From Alphaproteobacteria bacterium (GTDB taxonomy: Bacteria > Pseudomonadota > Alphaproteobacteria > Rs-D84 > CACZYB01), in contig JAEDDP010000002.1 in the NCBI GenBank assembly GCA_016297965.1, positions 62,001 to 126,000 of the forward strand: a stretch of 64,000 nucleotides of DNA, read 5' to 3'. Shown piece by piece: positions 8,316-15,954 of this stretch (positions are counted from its first letter, which is position 1; every line of letters begins with the position of its first letter). The position numbers and the translations under genes are program-made. The notes below the pieces were generated by a model. It was not told where the DNA came from, did no database searches, and worked only from the letters and a program-made list of their open reading frames with translations.

Positions 8316-8349
8316 AACTAAATATAGTTAGGAAATGTTTCCGTGTCAA
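8316..8349 (-). promoter_or_regulatory. Promoter and candidate operator of the marR/exporter operon
   Basis: Reverse-strand -35 TTGACA (8344-8349), 17-bp spacer, -10 TATATT (8321-8326). A perfect inverted repeat AACTA-N4-TAGTT (8316-8329) covers the -10, and a second palindrome GGAAA-N2-TTTCC (8331-8342) fills the spacer. Confidence 0.75.
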
Positions 8350-8362
8350 CAAAAATTTTTGT

Positions 8363-8391
8363 TTGATTTTGAATTATTTGAGAATTATAAT
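8363..8391 (+). promoter_or_regulatory. Promoter of Nudix gene
   Basis: -35 TTGATT (8363-8368), 17-bp spacer, -10 TATAAT (8386-8391), 22 bp before the ATG. Divergent from the marR promoter. Confidence 0.75.
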
Positions 8392-8413
8392 TTTAGTGAA
8401 AGGAGATTTTTAA

Positions 8414-8887
8414 ATGAAAAAAGAGGCTTCGTTATCAATTATTGAAGATGTTGAAAATCACAAACTTTTGATGATTAAACATCTTCGTGGAATAAACAAA
8501 GGTTTTGTTAATTTTTGCGGTGGGAAAAAGGAAGAAGGCGAAACAATGGAAGATTGTGTCCGTCGTGAAACGTTTGAAGAAACTGGAATTGTTATTGAAA
8601 ATCCAAAACGTGTTGGGTATGTTGAATTTGTTCCGATGGAATATAATGTGACTGTGTTTAAAAGTACAAAATTTCATGGGGATGTGAAGGCACGTGAAGG
8701 TGAAGTTGAAGTTTTTTGGCAGGATGCAGCTTCAATTCCACTTGATAAAATGCGTACGGCAGACAGGGATTATATTCCAGAAATTATGAAGGGAAAGTAT
8801 GTGAAAAGACAATATCTTTATGATGAAAAGGGTAATGTCGCAAAGATAACTCCGCTAGTGTTGGAGGAGTGGGAAAAAACTTTGTAA
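8414..8887 (+). CDS. Nudix hydrolase (MutT/MTH1-like)
   Basis: 157-residue cytoplasmic enzyme that hydrolyses nucleoside diphosphate-linked substrates, possibly oxidised dNTPs. The full Nudix box G-x5-E-x7-RETFEETGI spans residues 37-59 with catalytic E52, E55 and E56. Length and the FVNFCGGK lead-in resemble the 8-oxo-dGTPase / MTH1 branch, but the exact substrate cannot be read from sequence. Start at ATG 8414 behind AAAGGAG. Single gene with its own promoter, divergent from marR. Confidence 0.88.
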   Translation: MKKEASLSIIEDVENHKLLMIKHLRGINKGFVNFCGGKKEEGETMEDCVRRETFEETGIVIENPKRVGYVEFVPMEYNVTVFKSTKFHGDVKAREGEVEVFWQDAASIPLDKMRTADRDYIPEIMKGKYVKRQYLYDEKGNVAKITPLVLEEWEKTL

Positions 8888-8909
8888 AGACTTTTTGGTG
8901 GTTATGAAA

Positions 8910-9148
8910 TTATCTTTGCTTTTGTTTTATGGATGCAACGTTTTCAACAATGCTTTGTCCTGTAAGTTCGTTTAGGGCATTTTTTAGTTGTTCCCTGTAT
9001 TGGGCGAAATCCTTATTGTTGATAAGTGCCTTTAATATTACAATAAGTTGTTTTTTGCCGATGGTTTCTAATAATTTTTTATTTTTTACACTGAATACTT
9101 CGCCGGTGTATGGATTTAATTTTTATCCTTGGTTTTAATAATAGACAT
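8910..9148 (-). pseudogene. Small frameshifted gene, ~79 residues if repaired
   Basis: The reverse strand carries a protein-like reading frame of ~67 residues (PYTGEVFSVKNKKLL... to ...IVENVASIKQKQR) ending at 8910. It has no start codon because an in-frame stop lies just upstream. Ten codons from an ATG at 9148 join it if one base is added in the AAAAA run near 9118. This suggests a one-base deletion, or a sequencing error in the homopolymer. No family recognised and no clear ribosome site. It occupies most of the 391-bp gap between the Nudix and lipoprotein genes. Confidence 0.5.
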
Positions 9149-9278
9149 AATGAAATTATTTTTATCAAAAACCAATACCTAATATGGAAAAGGTTTTTAA
9201 ATAAAATTATTGTTTTTTATTGATGTTATGTGATAGGATTCTTTTCAAAAGACATTTTAATTTAATAGGGGAGAAGTT

Positions 9279-9911
9279 ATGAGAAAATTTTTATCGCTTT
9301 TTTTATGTTTATTGGTGGTGGCGTGTGCCATACCTGCAACTCCGGAAGATGGAGATCTTATCAATGCAACAAAGCAATTTAGGCGTGAATTGTTTGAAAG
9401 TGGTGCAAGGGGTGAAGTTATCCTTTCAATGTCCGATAATGTTTCGGGTGGTGGCTTTTTTAGTACAAAATATGATAATGTGATGAGGTTTAGAAATATT
9501 GGTTCCGGAGAGGTGTTTAATATGACAACCCGTCGCGGTAAGAATGTTTTTGATATGGCAATGCTTTCCGTTGGAACCTATGAAATTGAAAACTTGTCAT
9601 TGGAGTATACATATACCACAACCGAACAGATTGGTAATCAAAGGATTATAAGGACCCATCTTGTAACCGATGATAATTTCCAAAATGATAAGAAAATTCG
9701 TTTTACGGTAAAGCCAGGTGAGGTGGTTTATATCGGTCATTTCTATTTGATAAAACCAGAAAATGTTGCTGTTGGTGCTTCAAGTGAAACACAAAAAAAT
9801 AACTTTAAAATTGTGGATGATTCTTCAACATTTACCGAAGTACAAAAGTTTTTGTGGGAAGAAAAGTTTGGTGTGCCATTTGTGGTAAGATTGGCAAAGG
9901 TTCAAAAGTAA
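9279..9911 (+). CDS. Predicted lipoprotein, 210 residues, unknown function
   Basis: Short signal peptide with lipobox LVVAC and lipidated Cys at residue 16. Residue +2 is Ala, so outer-membrane sorting is expected. The mature part is rich in beta-type hydrophobic alternation and has no motif I recognise. A GGGAG ribosome site precedes the ATG. It is followed 13 nt later by a BamE-like lipoprotein gene, so the two probably form an operon and may act together at the envelope. A possible extended -10 (TGATAGGAT, 9231-9239) lies upstream. Confidence 0.8.
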   Translation: MRKFLSLFLCLLVVACAIPATPEDGDLINATKQFRRELFESGARGEVILSMSDNVSGGGFFSTKYDNVMRFRNIGSGEVFNMTTRRGKNVFDMAMLSVGTYEIENLSLEYTYTTTEQIGNQRIIRTHLVTDDNFQNDKKIRFTVKPGEVVYIGHFYLIKPENVAVGASSETQKNNFKIVDDSSTFTEVQKFLWEEKFGVPFVVRLAKVQK

Positions 9912-9924
9912 GGGGTGGTTTGAA

Positions 9925-10299
9925 ATGAAAAAGTTTTTATTATGTTTGTCAGTTTTGTTTTTGATTAGTGCATGTAGTACAACCACTGGAAATTTAGAAA
10001 TTGGAACATCCGAATCAAAGATGCAGGATAGTATTGTTGGATTGGGAACAAAAAGGGATGTAAGGGATAAATTTGGTGTGCCGAACCTTATTTTTGAAAA
10101 GGATGGGTTGGAATATTATGAATACAAAAATGTTTCGGGGCATGGTCGTTATAACTGGCTTTTGCCAATTGTTGGTCGTTTGATGTATTATTTCCAGGAT
10201 ACCTATGTTTACCGTGAAAACAACTTATTTATTGGTTTTGATAAATCCGGAAACATTGTTGATTGGAAAACAATACATACCGGTGGAACATTCGGATAA
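9925..10299 (+). CDS. SmpA/OmlA (BamE-like) domain lipoprotein
   Basis: 124-residue lipoprotein with lipobox LISAC (Cys17). The mature domain shows the BamE-like pattern: GTKRDVRDKFGVPN, then a Tyr-rich beta strand (YYEYKN) and FDKSGNIVDW near the end. Such domains occur in BAM-complex lipoproteins and in unrelated inhibitors. A better BamE candidate is at 19947, so this is likely a paralogue of different role. Ribosome site GGGGTGG. Second gene of a two-lipoprotein operon. Confidence 0.75.
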   Translation: MKKFLLCLSVLFLISACSTTTGNLEIGTSESKMQDSIVGLGTKRDVRDKFGVPNLIFEKDGLEYYEYKNVSGHGRYNWLLPIVGRLMYYFQDTYVYRENNLFIGFDKSGNIVDWKTIHTGGTFG

Positions 10300-10401
10300 T
10301 TAGGATATTATCCTTAAATCTGTCTAAAAATATACAAAAACGATATTGACTATTTTTTGACAATCTTGTATCATTTCTTTCCATATAATTTAGGAACGGA
10401 A

Positions 10402-10956
10402 ATGGAAAGACTTAGTGTAAATTTTGTTTGTGAAAATCTTCAAAATAAATCTGGAAAATGCGATTTTTCATATCGTGGTTTGGTGACCTTTCCCGGTTCC
10501 AATGTTGTACCTAAGTGTCATTTGAAAATAGCCAACAGTATTTTGGATCGTAAAAAAGAAAAGAAGATTATACGTAATTTTGAAAGGACAAAGTTGGAAC
10601 ATCCTGAAATTGCAAGAAATTATGCTTCTCAGGTAGAACAACTTTATCAAGTTTGGGATATTGTTGATAAGGTTGGGCGTGAAAATATTTATGCTTCGGC
10701 ACTTTTGGATGTGGCCTTTTGGTGTCCGAAATGTCATAAATTTCAAACTCAGTTTGGTTTTTTTATGACATGGAAGGATAAGGATACTGGTATACAAAAG
10801 ATGTTTAAGTTCAATCATAACTGTGTTGATTGTGGGGCGGAGCTTGTAAAGCTTACCGGTACATCAAAGCAAACATCAAAACTTTTGTGTCCAAAGTGTG
10901 GCGGTCATATAAAAGTTGACAATGCGTCAATTGTTGATGTAACAACAACTTTTTAA
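10402..10956 (+). CDS. Zinc-ribbon protein, unknown function
   Basis: 184 residues from ATG 10402, which has an AGGA ribosome site; a TTG at 10357 in the same frame is less likely because it falls in a TTGACA -35-like box. Three Cys pairs are visible in the C-terminal half: CPKC, CVDC and CPKC, enough for one or two zinc ribbons. No signal peptide or membrane segment. A TATAAT at 10384-10389 is too close to the start to serve this ATG with a leader. Family not recognised. Confidence 0.75.
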   Translation: MERLSVNFVCENLQNKSGKCDFSYRGLVTFPGSNVVPKCHLKIANSILDRKKEKKIIRNFERTKLEHPEIARNYASQVEQLYQVWDIVDKVGRENIYASALLDVAFWCPKCHKFQTQFGFFMTWKDKDTGIQKMFKFNHNCVDCGAELVKLTGTSKQTSKLLCPKCGGHIKVDNASIVDVTTTF

Positions 10957-10965
10957 TTTTTTAAC

Positions 10966-10994
10966 TTTTACTTGTTTTATTTTTGTGGTACAAT
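10966..10994 (+). promoter_or_regulatory. Extended -10 promoter of EF-hand protein gene
   Basis: -35 TTTTAC/TTTACT (10966-10972), -10 TACAAT (10989-10994) preceded by TGG (extended -10). Confidence 0.65.
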
Positions 10995-11031
10995 CTTCCT
11001 ATATTTATGTTTGAAATAAGGAGGATAAAAT

Positions 11032-11451
11032 ATGAAAAAAGTATTATTGGCTTCGTTACTTTTGTTTGCATTTACTTCAATTGATGTGATGGCGGCGAAA
11101 AAGAATGTTAAATCGGCAAATTCCAAAAAGGCGATTGCAACGTCTTCATCTTCATCAAAGAAGGATGTAAAGAAGAGTGGTAAGTGGAAACGTGATGGAA
11201 ACGATAGTGGAAAGGATGAGGTAAGGGTCGGAGGTCCAGGAAAACCTACATTTACCGATGGATGTTTGGTTGTTGGTGATGATATAAAGGGACCAATGGC
11301 TGATGCCGTACAAAATGCCGACAGTGATGGGGATGGATGTATTACCGAAGATGAGTTAAAGTCATATATGAAGGAACATAAACCATCAGGCAAAGGTGGT
11401 CCAGGTGCAGATGGTGGTGAACCACCCGCAAAACCGGAAGATGAAGAATAA
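11032..11451 (+). CDS. Secreted EF-hand protein with basic Ser/Lys-rich N-terminus
   Basis: 139 residues with an N-terminal signal peptide (cleavage near VMA/AKK, about residue 21). The mature N-terminus (22-65) is a low-complexity Lys/Ser stretch. One canonical EF-hand calcium loop lies at residues 97-108: D97, D99, D101, E106 and E108 in the 1, 3, 5, 10, 12 positions, followed by a helix. The tail is Gly/Pro/Glu rich. AAGGAGG ribosome site, own promoter and terminator. Probably exported to periplasm or surface; function unknown. Confidence 0.8.
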   Translation: MKKVLLASLLLFAFTSIDVMAAKKNVKSANSKKAIATSSSSSKKDVKKSGKWKRDGNDSGKDEVRVGGPGKPTFTDGCLVVGDDIKGPMADAVQNADSDGDGCITEDELKSYMKEHKPSGKGGPGADGGEPPAKPEDEE

Positions 11452-11466
11452 AGTTTCTTTGTTTGT

Positions 11467-11496
11467 AAAATCCCCCCCCCATTTGGGGGATTTTTT
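11467..11496 (+). terminator. Terminator after EF-hand gene
   Basis: AAAATCCCC / GGGGATTTT stem around a C-run (11467-11480 with 11485-11494), followed by T. Confidence 0.8.
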
Positions 11497-11549
11497 ATTG
11501 CAAATTTTATTGGTGGGCATATACTTGCCATAAAAATAAAGGTGATATT

Positions 11550-12608
11550 ATGATAAACAGTTTTGAAGATTTGAAAAAAGCCATTCCAAATATAAATCCA
11601 GATGTGAAAAAGGTTGTTGATAAGTATGGGGTGCATATAACCGATTACTATTTATCCCTTATTGATTTACAAAATCCTGATGATCCGCTTTATCGTGTGG
11701 TTATTCCATCCGTTGATGAACTTTGTGTGAAACAGTATGAACTTGATGATCCAATTGGGGATGACAGTGATGAATTTGAAACACGGAAAACAAAAATGCT
11801 TGTTCACCGTTATCCGGACAGGGTATTATTCCTTACTACAAGTAAGTGTGCATCAAGATGTCGTTATTGTTTCAGAAAGTCGTGTGTTTTCGGAGAAAAG
11901 GATTTGTTTGATGTGGCGGAATTTGAAAAATCGTTGGATTACATAAAAAATACAAAATCAATCCGTGAGGTGGTGTTGTCCGGTGGGGATGCGCTTTGTA
12001 TGCCACGGCAATATTTTAAAAGACTTTTTACTTTTGTTATTGAAAATTGTCCGCATATAAAGGGAATGAGGATTAACACAAGGGCGTGTGTTTATGAACC
12101 ATCACTTATTACCGATGATTTGGCGGATTTTTTGAATATGGTAAATAAACATATTCCGTTGGTCTTTATGACACACATAGTTCATGCACGGGAAATAACG
12201 GATACATTTAAGCATGCAATGGCAAAGCTTGATTGTGTAAAGCTTAACCAAACACCACTCCTTAAAGGGGTAAATGCAACGGTTGAAGATTTAACAAATT
12301 TAAGTTGGGCTTTGGTTGGTGCTGGAATCGTTCCTCATTATCTTCATTATCTTGATAAGGCAAAGGGAACATCGCATTTCAGGGTTTCAATTGATGAGGC
12401 AAGGAAGCTTGTTGGTGGACTTTTGGGACATATAAGCGGTCATCTTATCCCGAAACTTATACTTGATGTGCCAGGTGGAAGTGGCAAAATTTGGCTTAAT
12501 CCATCATTTATTGAAAAAGAAGAGTATGATGGCGATAAACATATCCTTACTATAAAGTCCACGTATTCCGATAAGGTGGAAACTTATTGTGATTATGTGG
12601 AAAAGTAG
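11550..12608 (+). CDS. KamA-family radical SAM protein (lysine 2,3-aminomutase / EpmB type)
   Basis: 352-residue radical SAM enzyme. The 4Fe-4S motif CASRCRYC places ligands at C100, C104 and C107. LSGGDAL follows, and the PLP lysine lies in PGGSGK near residue 312. Family members move the amino group of lysine; EpmB makes beta-lysine for EF-P, and KamA/AblA works in lysine fermentation or osmolyte synthesis. The short length and absence of the C-terminal zinc region of clostridial KamA favour the EpmB-like form, but no epmA or efp is nearby. Ribosome site AAAGGTGA. Confidence 0.85.
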   Translation: MINSFEDLKKAIPNINPDVKKVVDKYGVHITDYYLSLIDLQNPDDPLYRVVIPSVDELCVKQYELDDPIGDDSDEFETRKTKMLVHRYPDRVLFLTTSKCASRCRYCFRKSCVFGEKDLFDVAEFEKSLDYIKNTKSIREVVLSGGDALCMPRQYFKRLFTFVIENCPHIKGMRINTRACVYEPSLITDDLADFLNMVNKHIPLVFMTHIVHAREITDTFKHAMAKLDCVKLNQTPLLKGVNATVEDLTNLSWALVGAGIVPHYLHYLDKAKGTSHFRVSIDEARKLVGGLLGHISGHLIPKLILDVPGGSGKIWLNPSFIEKEEYDGDKHILTIKSTYSDKVETYCDYVEK

Positions 12609-12657
12609 GGCTTTGTTTATAGATAAGAATTATTTCCGAATATTTCATAAAATTGGA

Positions 12658-12686
12658 TTGTAAAGGTTCCGTGAAATCGTTAAAAT
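12658..12686 (+). promoter_or_regulatory. Promoter of glmS
   Basis: -35 TTGTAA (12658-12663), 17-bp spacer, -10 TAAAAT (12681-12686). No glmS ribozyme-like element is seen upstream. Confidence 0.6.
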
Positions 12687-12720
12687 AAACCATATATTAA
12701 CAACACGAAAGGATACTTAA

Positions 12721-14565
12721 ATGTGTGGTATAGTTGGTTATATTGGTGATTCCAATGTGGAGAAGGTTTTGATGCAGGGGCTTGATTCCCTTAAATATCG
12801 TGGTTATGATTCCGCTGGGGTTGCACTATATGACAATGGTAATATAAAAGTTTTTAAGGCGGTGGGAAAGTTAGAAAATCTTCAAAATAAACTTTCCGCT
12901 CTTTCTGATGATGAAAAACGTGCAAGTATGGGTATCGGTCATATAAGGTGGGCAACCCATGGTTCCGCAACAGAGGTGAATGCTCATCCTCATTTATCAA
13001 TGGATGGAAATATTGCAATAGTACATAATGGTATTATTGAAAACTATAAGGAGCTTAAAGGGGAACTTGAAGCAAAGGGATATGTTTTTAAATCCCAAAC
13101 CGATACAGAGGTGGTTGCTTATTTAATCGGGGATGAATATAAAAAGGTTGGCAATTTAAAGGTTGCCGTTCAACATATTATCCCAAGGCTTAAAGGTGCC
13201 TATGCCCTTTGTATAATGTGTAAAGATGAAGGGGGTAAAATCGTTGTTGTTCGTAAGAATGCTCCACTTGTTATAGGAATTGGTAATGGTGAAAATATAG
13301 TGGCGAGTGATATTCCGGCGATTATTTCAACAACATCAAATATTGTTTACCTTAATGATGATGAGGTGGCAGTTGTTAAAAAGGATAGTGTAGAGATAGA
13401 AGATTTGAATGGAAATAAGATTCCACTTAATATTCAAAAAATGTCTATTGAAATGGATGCAATATCAAAGATGGGTTATAAACACTATATGTTAAAGGAA
13501 ATATACGAACAACCAAATATAGTTCGTAATCTTCTTTGTGGAAGGATTACAAATGTTAATACACCAATTTCTTTGGATGAAGTGAAAATTTCACGGGATG
13601 CCCTTAAACAACTTTCACGGGTACAAATTATTGCATGTGGAACATCACTACATGCCGGACAAATTGGACGGTATTTGATTGAAGATTTAGTCGGTGTTGC
13701 AACAGAAGTTGAACCGGCAAGTGAATATATTTATCGTAAAAATACAACCGATAAAAACAGCCTTGTTATTGCAATTTCTCAAAGTGGTGAAACTGCGGAT
13801 ACAATTACTGCGGTACGTCAGGCAAGAGAAAAAGGTGCGTATATTATTGTCATTACAAACAGACCAGATTCCAATATTACACGATATGCCGACAGTATTT
13901 TGAATGTAAATGCGGGTATAGAGGTAAGTGTTGCGGCGACAAAGTCATATACGGCACAGCTTTTGACACTTTATCTATTTGCAATTTATTTTGCCGAAGT
14001 AAAAGGTGTAAGTTTAGACAGGCTTCCATCCATAAAGGAAGAATTGGTAAGTATTCCAGTAAAGATGGAGGAAGTTTTAAGTTCCGATGCCGATATTGAA
14101 AAGAAGGCAGAAGCCCTTTCAAAATATCAAAACTTTGTTTATATTGGTCGTGGTGTAAATTTACCAACCGCAATGGAAGGCGCACTTAAACTTAAAGAAA
14201 TAAGTTATATAAATGCGAATGCGTATCCCGCTGGGGAATTAAAGCATGGTCCGATTGCTTTGTTGGATGAAAATATGCCGGTTGTATCGGTCCTTATTCC
14301 AGGGCATATTTCATACGATAAGACCATTTCAAATTGTGAGGAGGCAAGGGCGCGTGGTGCAAAGCTTATCACAATAACTTCATCGGATGATAAGGAATTG
14401 GAAAAATTGTTTGATGTGATTATTCGTATTCCGGTGGTGTCGGATATGTTGTCGCCATTGTTGGCGGTTATTCCGTTCCAACTTCTTGCATATCATATAA
14501 GTAATTTTTTGGGAAAGGATGTTGACCAGCCAAGAAATTTGGCAAAGTCAGTGACCGTTGAATAA
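12721..14565 (+). CDS. glmS: Glutamine-fructose-6-phosphate aminotransferase
   Basis: Makes glucosamine 6-phosphate from fructose 6-phosphate and glutamine, the first step of UDP-GlcNAc synthesis. 614 residues, standard length. The N-terminal glutaminase begins MCGIVGY with nucleophile Cys after the initiator Met; HIRWATHG and the HNGIIENY motif follow. Two SIS isomerase domains come after, with the CGTS, SQSGET and AATKSYTAQ motifs, and the C-terminus ends in DQPRNLAKSVTVE. It feeds murA and mrcA, which lie later in the window. Confidence 0.98.
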   Translation: MCGIVGYIGDSNVEKVLMQGLDSLKYRGYDSAGVALYDNGNIKVFKAVGKLENLQNKLSALSDDEKRASMGIGHIRWATHGSATEVNAHPHLSMDGNIAIVHNGIIENYKELKGELEAKGYVFKSQTDTEVVAYLIGDEYKKVGNLKVAVQHIIPRLKGAYALCIMCKDEGGKIVVVRKNAPLVIGIGNGENIVASDIPAIISTTSNIVYLNDDEVAVVKKDSVEIEDLNGNKIPLNIQKMSIEMDAISKMGYKHYMLKEIYEQPNIVRNLLCGRITNVNTPISLDEVKISRDALKQLSRVQIIACGTSLHAGQIGRYLIEDLVGVATEVEPASEYIYRKNTTDKNSLVIAISQSGETADTITAVRQAREKGAYIIVITNRPDSNITRYADSILNVNAGIEVSVAATKSYTAQLLTLYLFAIYFAEVKGVSLDRLPSIKEELVSIPVKMEEVLSSDADIEKKAEALSKYQNFVYIGRGVNLPTAMEGALKLKEISYINANAYPAGELKHGPIALLDENMPVVSVLIPGHISYDKTISNCEEARARGAKLITITSSDDKELEKLFDVIIRIPVVSDMLSPLLAVIPFQLLAYHISNFLGKDVDQPRNLAKSVTVE

Positions 14566-14586
14566 AAAACTTACTTAAAAAAAATA

Positions 14587-14613
14587 ATGCCATCCGTTCG
14601 GGTGGCATTTTTG
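14587..14613 (+). terminator. Terminator after glmS
   Basis: 9-bp stem ATGCCATCC / GGGTGGCAT (14587-14595 with 14600-14608, one G-T pair), tetraloop GTTC, then T-run. Confidence 0.85.
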
Positions 14614-14618
14614 TATAT

Positions 14619-14641
14619 AAAAAATCCCCAATTTATGGGGA
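14619..14641 (-). terminator. Terminator after the tandem outer-membrane protein genes
   Basis: Perfect stem TCCCCA/TGGGGA (14625-14630 with 14636-14641), reverse-strand T-run at 14619-14624. Confidence 0.8.
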
Positions 14642-14655
14642 GAATTTTTTTAACC

Positions 14656-15942
14656 TTAGAACATATACTTTAACTTTACACCGTATTGTTGGAATAACAT
14701 ATCACCGGTTTCCTTTTGTCGGGATGTAAGTGTTTGCACATCTTCCGTTGTTGTAATTTCGGTTTGGCAAATAAAGTATGGCGCTCCAGCTTCGCCAAAT
14801 TTTTTTTCCTCTGCGGTAAAGCCCGGATCACAACTTATTTGCTCCTTACCTGATGCCGTGTTGTAGTTATCAGGTAAGTAATAACTTACGGAATCTTCGT
14901 TGTAAACGGAAAGAATATTTCCGGATGTTTCAACCTTTCCAAATCGGTTCATTTTATAGAATATATCAAGTGAAAGGCTTCCTTCCAATGATATTGTAAG
15001 ACCGGCTTCTAACCCTAAACCAAAGGATTTTATTGTTGTACCGATTGTTGTTAATTCACCATCATAAACAGATGTTGATTCATAGGTTGTTCCAACCGAT
15101 AAACCTTCACTGCTGTCCGTGAAATCATCCTGGGTAAGGTCAGCAGGGGCAATATCACCACTTGTGTATCCAGTTGGGTCGGTAATTGTGAAATCGTCAA
15201 TTGTGTTTTGGGCAAGACCAATCTGTACACCAAAGTATGGTTTTAATCGTCCACCAAATGAACCAAGGAAACGGTCAAGGTTATAACGCAAACCAACACC
15301 AATAAAGTTTGATGTTATTTTTCCACCGTCAACAACTTCGTATGATGTGCTGTCAACTTCTTCGTATACATTTCCTTCATCATCTTCAAGCTCAACAAGA
15401 ACCTTTGCCGAATCACCGTATTTCATTCCGGTATAGGACGAGAACATAAATTCGGCACTTAAAGTTTTTGACATTTCACGACCAACACCGATTGTAAATC
15501 CATTTGCCGTTCCCATATCGGTATTTGAATCGGAACCACCCATATATACGACACCATCAGCATCCCATACAGATTTTTCCGCATTCATACCTTTGTTATT
15601 TTTACCGGTAGAATATGATGCGAAAAGGTAAAGACCACTGTCATGGAAATCTCCTTCATCACGTTTCTTTTGATTGTAAAAATACATATTTTTATTTTTA
15701 CCATAAAGTGGAATTTCGTTAACACGTCGCATTTGTGTTGCATAAACCGAATTTACAGATGGCGCAACATATCGTTGATTGTTTGGGTTTGGCATATAGG
15801 ATGTCCTTACCCCCATATATTGTTGGTTGCCAACATAACGCATTCCAACTGGTTGTGCCATTTGAGCAGAAACAGAAGTTCCGGTCATCATTGCGATGAC
15901 GAAAGCAAATATAGATGTATTTTTATTCAATAACTTTTTCAT
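14656..15942 (-). CDS. Outer-membrane beta-barrel protein (tandem copy 2)
   Basis: 428 residues from ATG 15942; a GTG four codons upstream abuts the previous stop. Signal peptide ends near VSA/QMA. The mature N-terminus (about residues 28-75) is rich in Gln, Asn, Pro, Tyr and Met. A predicted beta-barrel with alternating strands follows (SGLYLFASYS..., KPYFGVQIGLA, GLGLEAGLTI) and the protein ends in the aromatic YMF typical of outer-membrane barrels. It lies 12 nt after its paralogue, so the two are cotranscribed. Resembles alphaproteobacterial surface antigens/porins; function not known. Confidence 0.82.
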   Translation of the reverse strand: MKKLLNKNTSIFAFVIAMMTGTSVSAQMAQPVGMRYVGNQQYMGVRTSYMPNPNNQRYVAPSVNSVYATQMRRVNEIPLYGKNKNMYFYNQKKRDEGDFHDSGLYLFASYSTGKNNKGMNAEKSVWDADGVVYMGGSDSNTDMGTANGFTIGVGREMSKTLSAEFMFSSYTGMKYGDSAKVLVELEDDEGNVYEEVDSTSYEVVDGGKITSNFIGVGLRYNLDRFLGSFGGRLKPYFGVQIGLAQNTIDDFTITDPTGYTSGDIAPADLTQDDFTDSSEGLSVGTTYESTSVYDGELTTIGTTIKSFGLGLEAGLTISLEGSLSLDIFYKMNRFGKVETSGNILSVYNEDSVSYYLPDNYNTASGKEQISCDPGFTAEEKKFGEAGAPYFICQTEITTTEDVQTLTSRQKETGDMLFQQYGVKLKYMF

Positions 15943-15954
15943 ATTTGTTTTCAC

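Noticed and set aside
9110..9125. Programmed -1 frameshifting in the small broken gene
   Set aside because: The run TAAAAAT is not a classical X-XXY-YYZ slippery site and no downstream hairpin was seen; a deletion or error is simpler.
10357..10401. TTG start for the zinc-ribbon gene
   Set aside because: The TTG is part of a TTGACA box; ATG 10402 has a ribosome site.
12609..12720. Possible glmS ribozyme upstream of glmS
   Set aside because: Only 112 bp with a plain promoter; none of the conserved ribozyme core is visible, and such ribozymes are known mainly from Gram-positives.
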